DNA of 38,763 nucleotides from Bacteroidales bacterium (GCA_021740905.1 JAIOYV010000064.1:1-38763); one strand, 5' to 3'. Shown: positions 27,476 through 36,199, numbered from the stretch's first letter. Notes: generated from the letters alone by a model not told the origin. Translations and numbers: made by a program.

Positions 27476-27636
27476 TAAATAAAAAATAAAAGTAGTAGTA
27501 AAGATTGATCCCACCAATTATTTTAGCAAAAAAATAGCAATTTATGCTGTAAAACATATATTAGGTATTGCTTCTTTGATATTAAATTTTATAGCAAACA
27601 CTTGCAAATAGGGCAGAATTTGGAAATGAAAATAAA

Positions 27637-27665
27637 TTGATTAATTTTACTTCACATTAAATTTG
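27637..27665 (+). promoter_or_regulatory. Bacteroidota-type promoter of the rex-hyp operon
   Basis: TTG at 27637-27639, an 18-base spacer and TAAATTTG at 27658-27665 match the TTG-N18-21-TAnnTTTG promoter. Its -7 box overlaps the Rex-box-like operator, so Rex binding would block transcription. Confidence 0.6.
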
Positions 27666-27680
27666 TGAAAAAGTTATCAA
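27663..27680. promoter_or_regulatory. Rex-box-like operator upstream of rex
   Basis: TTGTGAAAAAGTTATCAA: the left half TTGTGAA is perfect, there is a four-base spacer, and the right half TTATCAA is 6 of 7 against TTAACAA. It overlaps the -7 box and ends six bases before the rex ATG. A second inverted repeat, TTCACA...TGTGAA (27651-27669), overlaps it. Confidence 0.6.
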
Positions 27681-27686
27681 AAAGCG

Positions 27687-28334
27687 ATGATAATCAAAAG
27701 CAATATCCAGCGAGTTTTAAGATACCAGCATTGTGTATCGAACTTTTACGAACTTGGATTCGATAAGATTTATTCGCATAATCTGGCTGAAGCTGTTGGT
27801 GTAAGTCCTGAACAAGTACGCAAAGATTTTTCAGAATTTGGTATCAGGGGCAATAAACGGGGCGGATACGACATCCATCAATTGTTAGACACATTTCAGG
27901 ATATTTTTCATGGTAAGGTCGACAAAAGAACAATCCTAATAGGCATGGGCAATATTGGCAGTGCCCTCGTTAAATACCGGGGATTCAAGAAAAAACGGAT
28001 TTCAATTCTGGCTGCCTTCGATATTGATCCCAGCAAAATAAAGGGTACCTACGGCATCCCTGTTTATCATTTTGATGAAGTCGACAAGTTTATCAACGAA
28101 AATTGCATACACACTGCCATTCTTTCGGTTCCCGTAGTTTCGGTGCAACAGGTTACCGATGAGTTGGTGAAAAGTGGGATTATCGGGTTCCTGAATTTCA
28201 CACCGGCCATTTTGCAAGTCCCGGCCCATGTGGTAGTCAATAATATCGACTTATACCTTGAGCTTGAAAGCCTGTTTTATTATATCCGAACTTCGGAGCA
28301 TAGAAACATCAACTGCAAGGAGGATAAATTTTGA
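27687..28334 (+). CDS. rex: Redox-sensing transcriptional repressor Rex
   Basis: A 215-residue Rex. The N-terminal winged helix ('RYQHCVSNFYELGFDKIYS', 'LAEAVGVSPEQVRKDFSEFG') binds DNA, and the recognition segment 'VRKDFSEFGIRGNKRGGY' is typical. The Rossmann domain carries GMGNIG (about 91-96) for NAD(H). A C-terminal helix swaps between subunits. Rex leaves DNA when NADH rises and usually controls fermentation and hydrogenase genes. Its place between the hydrogenase operon and the hyp genes, with operator-like sites on both sides, makes it the probable local regulator. hypF follows after 32 bases. Confidence 0.93.
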   Translation: MIIKSNIQRVLRYQHCVSNFYELGFDKIYSHNLAEAVGVSPEQVRKDFSEFGIRGNKRGGYDIHQLLDTFQDIFHGKVDKRTILIGMGNIGSALVKYRGFKKKRISILAAFDIDPSKIKGTYGIPVYHFDEVDKFINENCIHTAILSVPVVSVQQVTDELVKSGIIGFLNFTPAILQVPAHVVVNNIDLYLELESLFYYIRTSEHRNINCKEDKF

Positions 28335-28366
28335 GATAAAACCCAAACTGGTTCAAAATTTTTTGC

Positions 28367-30628
28367 ATGACAGAAAACACGTACCGGATCGATATCAAAG
28401 GAAGGGTGCAAGGCGTTGGCTTCAGACCTTTTGTTTATCGACTTGCCAAAAAGTTTGGATTGAACGGTTGGGTGTTGAACGATAATTCCGGGGTCACCAT
28501 CAAAGTAAATTCAACTTTAACAGTAGTTGAAAGCTTTATTGCTGAATTGAGAACCACTGCCCCTGTCATTTCATCCATCCAAAGTGTATCTTTTTTTCCT
28601 GTTGATGAAGAAGACTTTCATGGTTTTACCATTATCGAAAGTCAGGACAAATCAACGGAGGTTACCGAAATAAGCCCCGACATTGCCGTTTGCCCGGATT
28701 GCCTCCGCGACATGGAAAGCCAGGCTCATCGTATAAATTATCCCCTGATAAATTGCACCAACTGTGGCCCCCGCTACTCCATTATAAAGACAGTTCCTTA
28801 CGACAGGCCCAATACTTCGATGACCGTTTTTCCAATGTGTGAAACCTGTATGGCAGAATATAGAGACATTGCCGACCGGAGGTTTCATGCACAACCCGTA
28901 GCCTGCAATTCATGCGGACCCAGTTATTTTTTACATGATAGGAAGGTTGAAATTAATGATTTGAATGAGATTATTGAAAGAGCAGCCACGTTGATTCATT
29001 CAGGAAAAATTATTGCATTAAAGGGAGTTGGGGGGTATCAATTGCTTTGTAAAGCCACCGACAATGAAGCAGTTGCCAGGCTCAGGAAACGAAAAAAACG
29101 GGACAGCAAACCTTTTGCTGTGATGTTTAGAAATGTGGATGCATTAAAAATATTTGCTGCGCTCAATGATGGGGAAGAAGAAAGCCTCACATCGTGGCAA
29201 AGGCCCATTGTTTTATTGAAGCAGAAAAAGGAACTATGTTTTGAGATCAACCGGGGCTTGACAAGTATCGGAGCCATCCTGCCCTACATGCCATTTCATT
29301 GTTTGCTTTTCAGAAAATTGAGGATTCCCGCCTTGGTTTTTACAAGTGGGAATTATTCCAACGAACCCATTGTGAAGGATGATGCAGAAGCCAAGTCTAA
29401 ATTAAGCACGATTGCCGACACCATTATATATTACAACCGTGAGATTGAAAACCGCAGCGACGACTCCATTGTTTTTCATGAAAACAAACAAAGTTTTATG
29501 ATCCGTCGGTCGCGGGGGTTTGTGCCCCAGTCGATTAAGTTGAATTTGGATGTAGAAGGGATTCTTGGAACTGGTGGCGAATTAAAGAATACCTTCTGTC
29601 TCGGAAAGGGAAACAATGCCATCCTTAGTCCTTATATTGGTGATTTGGAGCATGTCGAGGCCACTGATTTTTTCCGCAGTACACAGAAGCATTTCAAAGA
29701 ATTGTTCAGAATCCGACCCTCCCTCCTCGCCCACGACCTTCACCCAAATTATTTCACCACAAGGTTTGCACAAGAATCAGGATTGGAATGTCTGGCTGTT
29801 CAGCACCACCATGCTCACATTGCGTCTGTAATGGCCGAACATCAACTTGACGAAAAAGTAATTGGCATCGCCCTCGACGGTACAGGTTATGGCACAGATG
29901 GGAAAATCTGGGGCAGTGAAATCTTGCTTGCCGATCTTTCCAATTTTGAAAGGAAATTTCATTTCAGATATCTACCACTGCCCGGCGGCGACCAGGCAAT
30001 CAAAGAACCCTGGCGGATTATGCTGGCCATCCTTCATCAATTGCATGGCGATAATCTAAGGATGGATGATTTTGAGTTTCTCCGTGATATTCAAAAGCCG
30101 AAAAAAGAATTGTTGTGGCAAGCAATCATCAATAATATCAATATTGCTGAAAGTTGCGGGGCAGGGCGGTATTTCGATGCGGTAGCCGCTTTGCTGAATA
30201 TTTGTTCCGTCAACCGTTTTGAGGCGGAGGCACCGATTCGATTAGAAAACATTGTAGCGCAAGGGATAGAAGAGTTTTACCCGGTCGAAATTCAAACTGA
30301 AATTTCGATGATGAATATGTTCCGATTTATTATTGAAGATTTGAAGACGAAAGTTTCGACACCGAAAATATCTGCCAAATTCCACAATACCATTTTTAAT
30401 ATAGTTGTACATTGTGCTGAAAATATCCGCAGCGATGTGGGAATAAACAAAGTAGCCCTTTCGGGGGGCACTTTTCAGAACCGCCTCATCCTGCGAAATA
30501 CGATGAAACGACTGGAAGGATTAAATTTTGAAGTGTTCACAAACTGCCAGGTGCCGATGAACGACGGGGGTCTTTCGTTGGGGCAACTGGCAATAGCAGC
30601 AAAAAGGAGGAGCGAAAAATGTGTTTGA
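28367..30628 (+). CDS. hypF: Carbamoyltransferase HypF
   Basis: A 753-residue hydrogenase maturation enzyme that converts carbamoyl phosphate to a carbamoyl adenylate and passes it to HypE for cyanide ligand synthesis. Domains in order: acylphosphatase (about 5-92, 'GRVQGVGFRPFVYRLA'), two zinc fingers ('CPDCLRDM', 'NCTNCGPRYS', 'CETCMAEY', 'CNSCGPSY', about 108-185), a YrdC-like domain (about 200-385, 'GVGGYQLLCKATD', 'RRSRGFVP') and a Kae1-like carbamoyltransferase domain ('QHHHAHIASVMAEH' and 'ALDGTGYGTDG', then 'SGGTFQNRLIL'). Length is normal. It overlaps hypC by 10 bases. Confidence 0.95.
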   Translation: MTENTYRIDIKGRVQGVGFRPFVYRLAKKFGLNGWVLNDNSGVTIKVNSTLTVVESFIAELRTTAPVISSIQSVSFFPVDEEDFHGFTIIESQDKSTEVTEISPDIAVCPDCLRDMESQAHRINYPLINCTNCGPRYSIIKTVPYDRPNTSMTVFPMCETCMAEYRDIADRRFHAQPVACNSCGPSYFLHDRKVEINDLNEIIERAATLIHSGKIIALKGVGGYQLLCKATDNEAVARLRKRKKRDSKPFAVMFRNVDALKIFAALNDGEEESLTSWQRPIVLLKQKKELCFEINRGLTSIGAILPYMPFHCLLFRKLRIPALVFTSGNYSNEPIVKDDAEAKSKLSTIADTIIYYNREIENRSDDSIVFHENKQSFMIRRSRGFVPQSIKLNLDVEGILGTGGELKNTFCLGKGNNAILSPYIGDLEHVEATDFFRSTQKHFKELFRIRPSLLAHDLHPNYFTTRFAQESGLECLAVQHHHAHIASVMAEHQLDEKVIGIALDGTGYGTDGKIWGSEILLADLSNFERKFHFRYLPLPGGDQAIKEPWRIMLAILHQLHGDNLRMDDFEFLRDIQKPKKELLWQAIINNINIAESCGAGRYFDAVAALLNICSVNRFEAEAPIRLENIVAQGIEEFYPVEIQTEISMMNMFRFIIEDLKTKVSTPKISAKFHNTIFNIVVHCAENIRSDVGINKVALSGGTFQNRLILRNTMKRLEGLNFEVFTNCQVPMNDGGLSLGQLAIAAKRRSEKCV

Positions 30629-30855
30629 GTATTCCTGCAAAAATAATTTCCATTGAAGGAGAAATGGCCAAAGTTGAGTTGGGGAACAACATAATAAACG
30701 CTTCCTTGCAATTGGTCGAAAATGCAAAACCGGGCGATTATGTGCTGCTGCACACAGGCTTTGCCATTGAGTTGATCGATGAAAAAGAGGCGGAGGAAAG
30801 ATTGAATTTGCTGCGCGAGGTATACGGAGACATCGAAACCTACGATCAGCTATGA
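30619..30855 (+). CDS. hypC: Hydrogenase maturation chaperone HypC
   Basis: A 78-residue HypC/HybG chaperone. The essential N-terminal Cys2 is in 'MCLSIPAKI'. It binds HypD during assembly of the Fe(CN)2CO unit and delivers it to the hydrogenase large subunit. A good AGGAGG lies eight bases before the start, within the end of hypF. The stop overlaps the hypD start by four bases (ATGA). Confidence 0.95.
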   Translation: MCLSIPAKIISIEGEMAKVELGNNIINASLQLVENAKPGDYVLLHTGFAIELIDEKEAEERLNLLREVYGDIETYDQL

Positions 30856-31931
30856 AGCACATTTCGGAATACCGCGACGCTAAAATCGTCAAGGGCCTGG
30901 TCGAATCCATTCATCAGACCTCAACTAAACCAATTGCCTTGATGGAAGTTTGTGGCGGGCATACCATGTCGATTCAGAAGTTTGGCATCCCTTCGCTTTT
31001 GCCCGAAACCATTTCCTTGCTCTCGGGGCCGGGCTGTCCGGTTTGTGTCACCGATATAAGATACATCGACCATGCCATCGCCCTTGCGCGAAGGGGAAAT
31101 ACCATAATTGCGACGTTTGGCGATTTGATCCGGGTGCCGGGTTCTACTTCAAGCCTCGAAAAGGAAATGGCTTCCGGGGTTAATGTCCATATCGTCTATT
31201 CCATTTTAAATGCCATTGAATTAGCCGCAGAAAATCCAGACAAGGAGGTAATTTTCCTGGCCATAGGTTTTGAAACCACAGCCCCCGGAACAGCCGCCGG
31301 GATATTAACTGCCGCACAAAAACAGTTGCCAAATTTCTCCATTTTGTCGACCCACAAAATAATGCCCCCGGCCATGGAAGCCATTGTCGACGAAGGGGCA
31401 AAGATTGATGGTTACATTTGTCCGGGGCATGTGGCGGCCATTACCGGGGCAAAGATGTTTGCAGGACTTGTCGAAAAACACAAAATTGGCTGTGTGGTTT
31501 CCGGCTTCGAGCCCAGCGACCTGTTGCAGGCCATTTTGCAACTTGTGGTTCAGTTCGAAAGCAATTCTCACAAGTTGGAGAATGCCTACCAACGGGCCGT
31601 TAAAATGGAAGGTAACCAAAAGGCTCAGGCAATAATGACCCAGGTATTTGAACCGGAGGATTCCTACTGGCGAGGATTTGGAGTCATCCCTCGAAGTGGC
31701 CTACGTCTAAAGTCGGAGTTTCAATCCTTCGATGCCAAGCTAAAATTCCAGGTCGATATTGAACCCACCCGCGAAGAAAAAGGCTGTATCTGTGGCGAAA
31801 TCCTGAAAGGCCTGAAGAAACCCACCGATTGCAAATTATTCGGAAAAGCTTGCACACCAGCCAATCCGGTTGGGGCTTGCATGGTTTCGAATGAGGGTGC
31901 TTGTGCGGCTTATTTTAAATATAAGAGGTAA
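30852..31931 (+). CDS. hypD: Hydrogenase maturation protein HypD
   Basis: A 359-residue scaffold on which the Fe(CN)2CO group is built with HypC and HypE. Functional Cys motifs are 'MEVCGGHTMSIQKFG' (about 32-46) and 'GPGCPVCVTDIRYID' (about 59-73), 'FEPSDLLQAI', and the C-terminal [4Fe-4S] set 'GCICGEILKG', 'DCKLFGKACTPANPVGACM'. The protein ends 'GACAAYFKYKR'. It is intact and translationally coupled to hypC. The next hyp gene, hypE, is 339 bases away across apparent debris. Confidence 0.95.
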   Translation: MKHISEYRDAKIVKGLVESIHQTSTKPIALMEVCGGHTMSIQKFGIPSLLPETISLLSGPGCPVCVTDIRYIDHAIALARRGNTIIATFGDLIRVPGSTSSLEKEMASGVNVHIVYSILNAIELAAENPDKEVIFLAIGFETTAPGTAAGILTAAQKQLPNFSILSTHKIMPPAMEAIVDEGAKIDGYICPGHVAAITGAKMFAGLVEKHKIGCVVSGFEPSDLLQAILQLVVQFESNSHKLENAYQRAVKMEGNQKAQAIMTQVFEPEDSYWRGFGVIPRSGLRLKSEFQSFDAKLKFQVDIEPTREEKGCICGEILKGLKKPTDCKLFGKACTPANPVGACMVSNEGACAAYFKYKR

Positions 31932-32270
31932 ATTTGTTTGGATGAAAATATGGAAATAGAGGATATGAACTTTCATAGTTTCGACAAACATAAAAATAGA
32001 CTTATTGGTAAAATCGGAACAAAAAAAGAGAGAGGGCTATGAGTTGAAATTTAAGCTCGATTTTTTAAGGGAAATGAAAAAAAATGCTTTAAAAATAAAA
32101 GTTGAACAGATTCAAAAAACTTGATGCTGTAAATGATACTGTAATTGATGCTGTAAATGATGCTGTAAATGAAAGATTAATTAATAGAATCACTTTAAAA
32201 CGATACAAGGATTGCGCTAATATCTAAACATGGAATCAAAAATGTAAAGTTTTAAAAGAATATTGGAATA
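31932..32270 (+). other. Gap inside the hyp cluster with coding debris
   Basis: This breaks the otherwise tight hyp order. Short open segments in different frames read as fragments: 'GYELKFKLDFLREMKKNA' near 32035-32090, and from about 32103 'LNRFKKLDAVNDT' with a VNDxVND run to a stop near 32226. Such VND runs occur in linkers of AAA-4/AlbA-type proteins, so a decayed gene is possible. The tandem repeat 32123-32170 lies in it. No intact gene was found. Confidence 0.45.
32123..32170 (+). repeat. Four tandem 12-base repeats (GATGCTGTAAAT)
   Basis: Units: GATGCTGTAAAT, GATACTGTAATT, GATGCTGTAAAT, GATGCTGTAAAT. In the open frame they encode D-A/T-V-N/I. The 12-base period keeps a reading frame, as in a coding-derived minisatellite. 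Confidence 0.85.
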
Positions 32271-33284
32271 ATGCACCACGACAAAATCATACTCAACCAC
32301 GGTGGCGGCGGATTACTCACAAAAGAGCTAATCTCAAACCTCTTTTACACGTATTTCAAAAACGATATCCTGCTTGAGCAAGGCGATTCTGCCATCTTGA
32401 ATACTGAGGCCGGGCACCTTGCTTTCACAACGGATTCTTATGTGGTGGACCCTATTTTCTTCCCTGGAGGGAATATTGGAAAATTGGCAGTTTGTGGCAC
32501 GGTGAACGACTTGAGCGTGAGTGGCGCAAAACCCCTTTATTTATCGGCAGGTTTCATTATTGAAGAAGGTTTGTCTATGAATGATCTCGAAGAAATTGTT
32601 AGGTCGATGGCTGAGGAGGCAAAGAAAGCCGGTGTGCAAATTGTGTGTGGCGATACCAAAGTGGTGAACCGGGGTAAGTGCGACAAGGTATTTATAAATA
32701 CTTCCGGGATTGGGATTCTTGAAGACAGGCACAAGGAAATCGGCAGTGGAAGAAAAATCCAGGTGGGCGATAAAATTATCATCAATGGTTTTGTGGGCGA
32801 CCATGGAATTGCGGTTTTGGGGGCACGAAAATCGTTGAATTTTCAAACTGAAATAAAATCGGATTGTGCTTCATTGAGCCACATCATACAGGAAGTACTC
32901 GCGGAGGTTGATGTCCATTTTATGCGCGATGCCACGCGGGGTGGGCTGGCCACCGTATTGAACGAAATTGCAGAGCATCGAAATTTTGGGATTGAAATCA
33001 ACGAGGATGAGATCCCTGTACGGGAAGAAACGCAGGGCGTGTGCGAGTTGCTTGGCTTCGACCCGCTCTACCTGGCCAACGAGGGAAAAGTGGTGATGGT
33101 TGTACCAGCCGATAAAGTGGAGGTTTGTCTTTCCATCCTTCAAAATAATGAATTGGCCAAAGACAGTAGGACAATCGGAGAAATTGTAGAAAGCTACCCC
33201 GGTAAGGTGATTTTAAAAACTTCCATTGGTGGGAGAAGGTTTGTGGAGCTTAATACGGGGGAGCAGTTGCCTCGTATTTGTTAA
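32271..33284 (+). CDS. hypE: Hydrogenase maturation protein HypE
   Basis: A 337-residue PurM-like ATPase that dehydrates the carbamoyl thioester on its C-terminal Cys to a thiocyanate, the source of the cyanide ligands. The N-terminal 'NHGGGGLLTKELI' (about 9-21), 'GDSAILN', 'FTTDSYVVDPIFFPGGNIG' and 'RDATRGGLATVLNEIA' are family motifs. The C-terminus is 'LPRIC', with Cys337 as the carrier residue. It is intact although cut off from hypD by debris. A repeat array follows. Confidence 0.95.
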   Translation: MHHDKIILNHGGGGLLTKELISNLFYTYFKNDILLEQGDSAILNTEAGHLAFTTDSYVVDPIFFPGGNIGKLAVCGTVNDLSVSGAKPLYLSAGFIIEEGLSMNDLEEIVRSMAEEAKKAGVQIVCGDTKVVNRGKCDKVFINTSGIGILEDRHKEIGSGRKIQVGDKIIINGFVGDHGIAVLGARKSLNFQTEIKSDCASLSHIIQEVLAEVDVHFMRDATRGGLATVLNEIAEHRNFGIEINEDEIPVREETQGVCELLGFDPLYLANEGKVVMVVPADKVEVCLSILQNNELAKDSRTIGEIVESYPGKVILKTSIGGRRFVELNTGEQLPRIC

Positions 33285-33360
33285 AATGAGTAATTGAGAA
33301 ATTTAGTAATTAGGGAATTGGGGAATTAGGTAAATAAGTAAATATCGCGGATGTAAACGG

Positions 33361-33473
33361 ATAACTTTGAACTCTTTCAACTCAGAACTCTTTCAACTTT
33401 TTAACTTTGAACTTTTCAACTCAGAACTCTTCAACTCAGAACTTTGAACTCTTTAACTCAGAACTTTGAACTC
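33361..33473 (+). repeat. AACTTTGAACTCTTTCAACTCAG-type tandem array
   Basis: About ten irregular units built from AACTCAGAACTTTG, CTCTTTCAACTCAG and TTTAACTTTGAAC fill the gap before hypA and end seven bases before its ATG. Two units contain TAACTTTG, which also fits the -7 promoter pattern TAnnTTTG. Confidence 0.75.
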
Positions 33474-33479
33474 TAAAAA

Positions 33480-33821
33480 ATGCACGAATTCAGTATCATA
33501 GAAAACATCTTTAAAACCATCGAAGAGGTGGCGAAAAAAGAGAAGCTTACGAAAATCACCAAGGTAAGCCTGGTGATTGGTGGGCTACGGCAGATTGTGC
33601 CTGATGTGTTTGAGTTTGCCTTTCAGATTACCTCAAAAGACACCCTGGTGGAAGGGGCTGTTCTTGAAATTGAAAAAATACCCATTGAAGTTAGATGCGA
33701 GATATGTTCAGAAATCAGCCAGGTTGAAGATCATATTTTTTTCTGCCGCCACTGCCAAAGCACACAGGTCGACATTGTAAAAGGGAAGGAATTGTACATT
33801 AAAAGTTTGGATGGAGAATGA
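33480..33821 (+). CDS. hypA: Hydrogenase nickel insertion protein HypA
   Basis: A 113-residue nickel metallochaperone for the large subunit. Nickel-binding His2 is in 'MHEFSI'. The zinc site has two CxxC pairs, 'CEIC' (about 73-76) and 'CRHC' (about 87-90). It normally works with the GTPase HypB, which is not in this window. It is separated from hypE by the repeat array and so may be transcribed independently. Confidence 0.93.
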   Translation: MHEFSIIENIFKTIEEVAKKEKLTKITKVSLVIGGLRQIVPDVFEFAFQITSKDTLVEGAVLEIEKIPIEVRCEICSEISQVEDHIFFCRHCQSTQVDIVKGKELYIKSLDGE

Positions 33822-33989
33822 TGACAAGCCCCAAGCAAAAGTTAGAACACGGATATCACAGATGACACTGATTTGCCCAGATTTTTCCTCCCGGCCTCAG
33901 ATGCTCGCCATTTTGACAAACATGCTTGGGAGGCCAGGCTCAAAACACGAAACAAATTTATTTATCTTCATCCCATCAAATATTCAAAT

Positions 33990-35690
33990 ATGCGAAGCAC
34001 CAGTATCATCTTTATTTTTATGTTTTTGTATTCTTGCACAGCAAATACAGATCGTTCAACAAATATTAATTCAGAAAATCTAAATCTTGCCCAACATGGC
34101 ATGGTTTCTTCAGCCGATTCGCTGGCATCGCAGGTAGGGGTCGATATTTTGAAGAAAGGGGGCAACGCCTTCGATGCTGCGGTGGCGGTCCATTTTGCAT
34201 TGGCAGTAGTGTACCCAATGGCCGGAAACATTGGCGGTGGGGGATTTGCAGTTTACCGGACCAAAGGTGGAGAAACCGGTTCGTTGGATTTTCGTGAGAA
34301 AGCACCTCTGGCAGCCAATCGAAATATGTATCTTGATACAGCCATGCAAGCCATTGATGGGCTTTCTACGAAGGGGCATTTGTCGGTGGGGGTTCCCGGC
34401 AGTGTGGATGGAATGATCCGTTTGCACGAAAAACTTGGCTCGATGCCCTTTGCCGATTTGATGGTTCCGGCCATTTTCCTTGCCAGGGAAGGGTTTCCAC
34501 TAAATAATCGCGAAGCGGAATACCTAAACCTATACCGCGAAAAATTCCTCGAACTGAACGACAGCACCATACCTTTTATAAACCATACGCCATGGCAAGC
34601 TGGTGATACCATAAAGATTCCTGCATTGGCCGGTACCCTTGGCCGCATCCTGCAATATGGGCGCAACGGTTTTTATTCGGGACCAACCGCCCATTACATG
34701 CTGGAAGAAATCAAAAAAGGCCTGGGAATCATGGCTCAGGAAGACCTTGATATGTATAAATCGAAATGGCGCGACCCGGTTGAAGGGACTTACCGGGGCC
34801 ATAAAATAATTTCCATGCCTCCTCCTTCGAGTGGTGGTGTGGCTCTGCTTCAATTATTGAAAGGCAGCGAGGCTTATGATTTCAAAGCAATGGGGCACAA
34901 CTCAGTGGCAGCTATCCATACCATGACAGAACTGGAACGACGGGTATACGCCGATCGTGCCACCTTTCTTGGCGATCCCGATTTTTATCCGGTCCCGGTG
35001 GAGAAACTGTTAGATGCTGCCTATATCTCCGAAAGAAACAGTACCATCCTTCCCGATAGGAAAACAAATTCGCAGGATATTAAGGAAGGACATGTAGATA
35101 TAATCGAAAGCACAGAAACCACCCATTTCTCTATTGTTGACAAAGAAGGGAATGCCATTGCTGTGACAACTACCCTGAACAGTTTATACGGCTCGAAGGT
35201 GTTTGTCGAAAAAGGCGGTTTTTTCCTGAACAACGAAATGGACGATTTCAGCATAAAGCCAGGCCTGCCCAATCAGTTTGGGCTGATAGGAGGTGAGGCC
35301 AACGCCATCGAACCTGAAAAACGCATGCTTAGTTCCATGAGTCCTACCATTGTCGAAAAAGACGGGGAATTGCTGATGGTACTTGGCTCCCCGGGTGGAT
35401 CGACCATTATCACCACAGTGTATCAGGTTATTCTTAATGTGATTGATTACGAGATGGGGATGCAAGCCGCCCTCGATGCCAAACGGACCCACCACCAATG
35501 GCAGCCCGACAAAATATTCTACGAAACCGATTGCCTCGATTCCCTCAGCATTGAAAGCCTAAAAAACTTGGGGCATGTTCTGGAAATTGAAAGCAAGCTG
35601 GGCCGTGTACATGCCATTCTTGTCCGCGAAGATGGGATGCTTGAAGGCGGGGCTGATTTGCGGGGCGATGGTGCAGCAATAGGGTACTGA
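33990..35690 (+). CDS. ggt: Gamma-glutamyltransferase (lipoprotein)
   Basis: A 566-residue Ntn-hydrolase that cleaves or transfers gamma-glutamyl groups, chiefly from glutathione, outside the cytoplasm. Residues 1-18 form a lipoprotein signal peptide with 'FLYSC' before the lipidated Cys. The precursor should cut itself before Thr377 in 'TTHFSIVDKEGNAIAVTTTL', giving subunits of about 360 and 190 residues. 'LGSPGGSTIITTVYQ' and 'MLSSMSPTIV' match the small subunit. The start is moved from an upstream Met at 33873 to 33990, because only this gives a signal peptide. It follows hypA but has no evident link to hydrogenase. Confidence 0.92.
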   Translation: MRSTSIIFIFMFLYSCTANTDRSTNINSENLNLAQHGMVSSADSLASQVGVDILKKGGNAFDAAVAVHFALAVVYPMAGNIGGGGFAVYRTKGGETGSLDFREKAPLAANRNMYLDTAMQAIDGLSTKGHLSVGVPGSVDGMIRLHEKLGSMPFADLMVPAIFLAREGFPLNNREAEYLNLYREKFLELNDSTIPFINHTPWQAGDTIKIPALAGTLGRILQYGRNGFYSGPTAHYMLEEIKKGLGIMAQEDLDMYKSKWRDPVEGTYRGHKIISMPPPSSGGVALLQLLKGSEAYDFKAMGHNSVAAIHTMTELERRVYADRATFLGDPDFYPVPVEKLLDAAYISERNSTILPDRKTNSQDIKEGHVDIIESTETTHFSIVDKEGNAIAVTTTLNSLYGSKVFVEKGGFFLNNEMDDFSIKPGLPNQFGLIGGEANAIEPEKRMLSSMSPTIVEKDGELLMVLGSPGGSTIITTVYQVILNVIDYEMGMQAALDAKRTHHQWQPDKIFYETDCLDSLSIESLKNLGHVLEIESKLGRVHAILVREDGMLEGGADLRGDGAAIGY

Positions 35691-35871
35691 GATTCTCAAT
35701 TTTACTATCAACCAGCCCCTTACAAATCACTGTCATTGGTAGCTTCAACGCAAAAAGTTTGTGCACAAAGAAAAATGACAGAAAAAGAATTTTAGGGTTG
35801 ATCCTTGTTCTGAAATCAAATTTTCAGACCCTTCAACATTTTTATCACAAATCAAAAGAATCACCGGTTAC

Positions 35872-35911
35872 CTTTTTCGATTTCGGGTACTAACACCCAT
35901 TATCGAAAAAG
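35872..35911. repeat. Long perfect-arm hairpin
   Basis: CTTTTTCGAT (35872-35881) is the exact inverse complement of ATCGAAAAAG (35902-35911), with an inner GGGT/ACCC pair around a six-base loop. There is no T-run on either strand, so it is not an ordinary terminator. Confidence 0.7.
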
Positions 35912-35918
35912 AAGAAAA

Positions 35919-36170
35919 ATGCGTCTATCAAACTTTCTACATGTTTTAATTCCCCTTGCCGAAAAATCAGAAAACTCGGTGTCCGGAAAGCTAACACGGG
36001 CTTGTGTCCTTGTGCTACTCTTGCTGGCCTCGTTCGATATAAACAGCAAAACAATTCCCAACTCAAGACCCAAACTGTTTACCTCTTTCAAACAGGAAAA
36101 GCTACCGGGACAGCAATCTTCAATGCCTTGTCATGTAGCGATATATCAGTTCAATAACTTTAGTCAATAG
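35919..36170 (+). CDS. Doubtful small ORF
   Basis: 83 codons with one hydrophobic stretch ('ACVLVLLLLASF', about 28-39), preceded by an A/G-rich leader. No similarity was recognised and amino-acid use is unremarkable. It begins seven bases after a strong hairpin. It may be chance; I list it only because nothing else occupies this gap. Confidence 0.2.
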   Translation: MRLSNFLHVLIPLAEKSENSVSGKLTRACVLVLLLLASFDINSKTIPNSRPKLFTSFKQEKLPGQQSSMPCHVAIYQFNNFSQ

Positions 36171-36199
36171 TTTGGCAATGACAGAATGTGACTTTGGAA

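Larger units (their letters stand above)
35691..36199. other. Intergenic region after ggt
   Basis: Contains the hairpin at 35872-35911 and one weak ORF at 35919. Nothing else is recognised. Confidence 0.5.

Noticed and set aside
33873-33989. Upstream extension of the gamma-glutamyltransferase frame
   Set aside because: The extra 39 residues hide the lipoprotein signal peptide and look non-coding; Met at 33990 restores a proper export signal.
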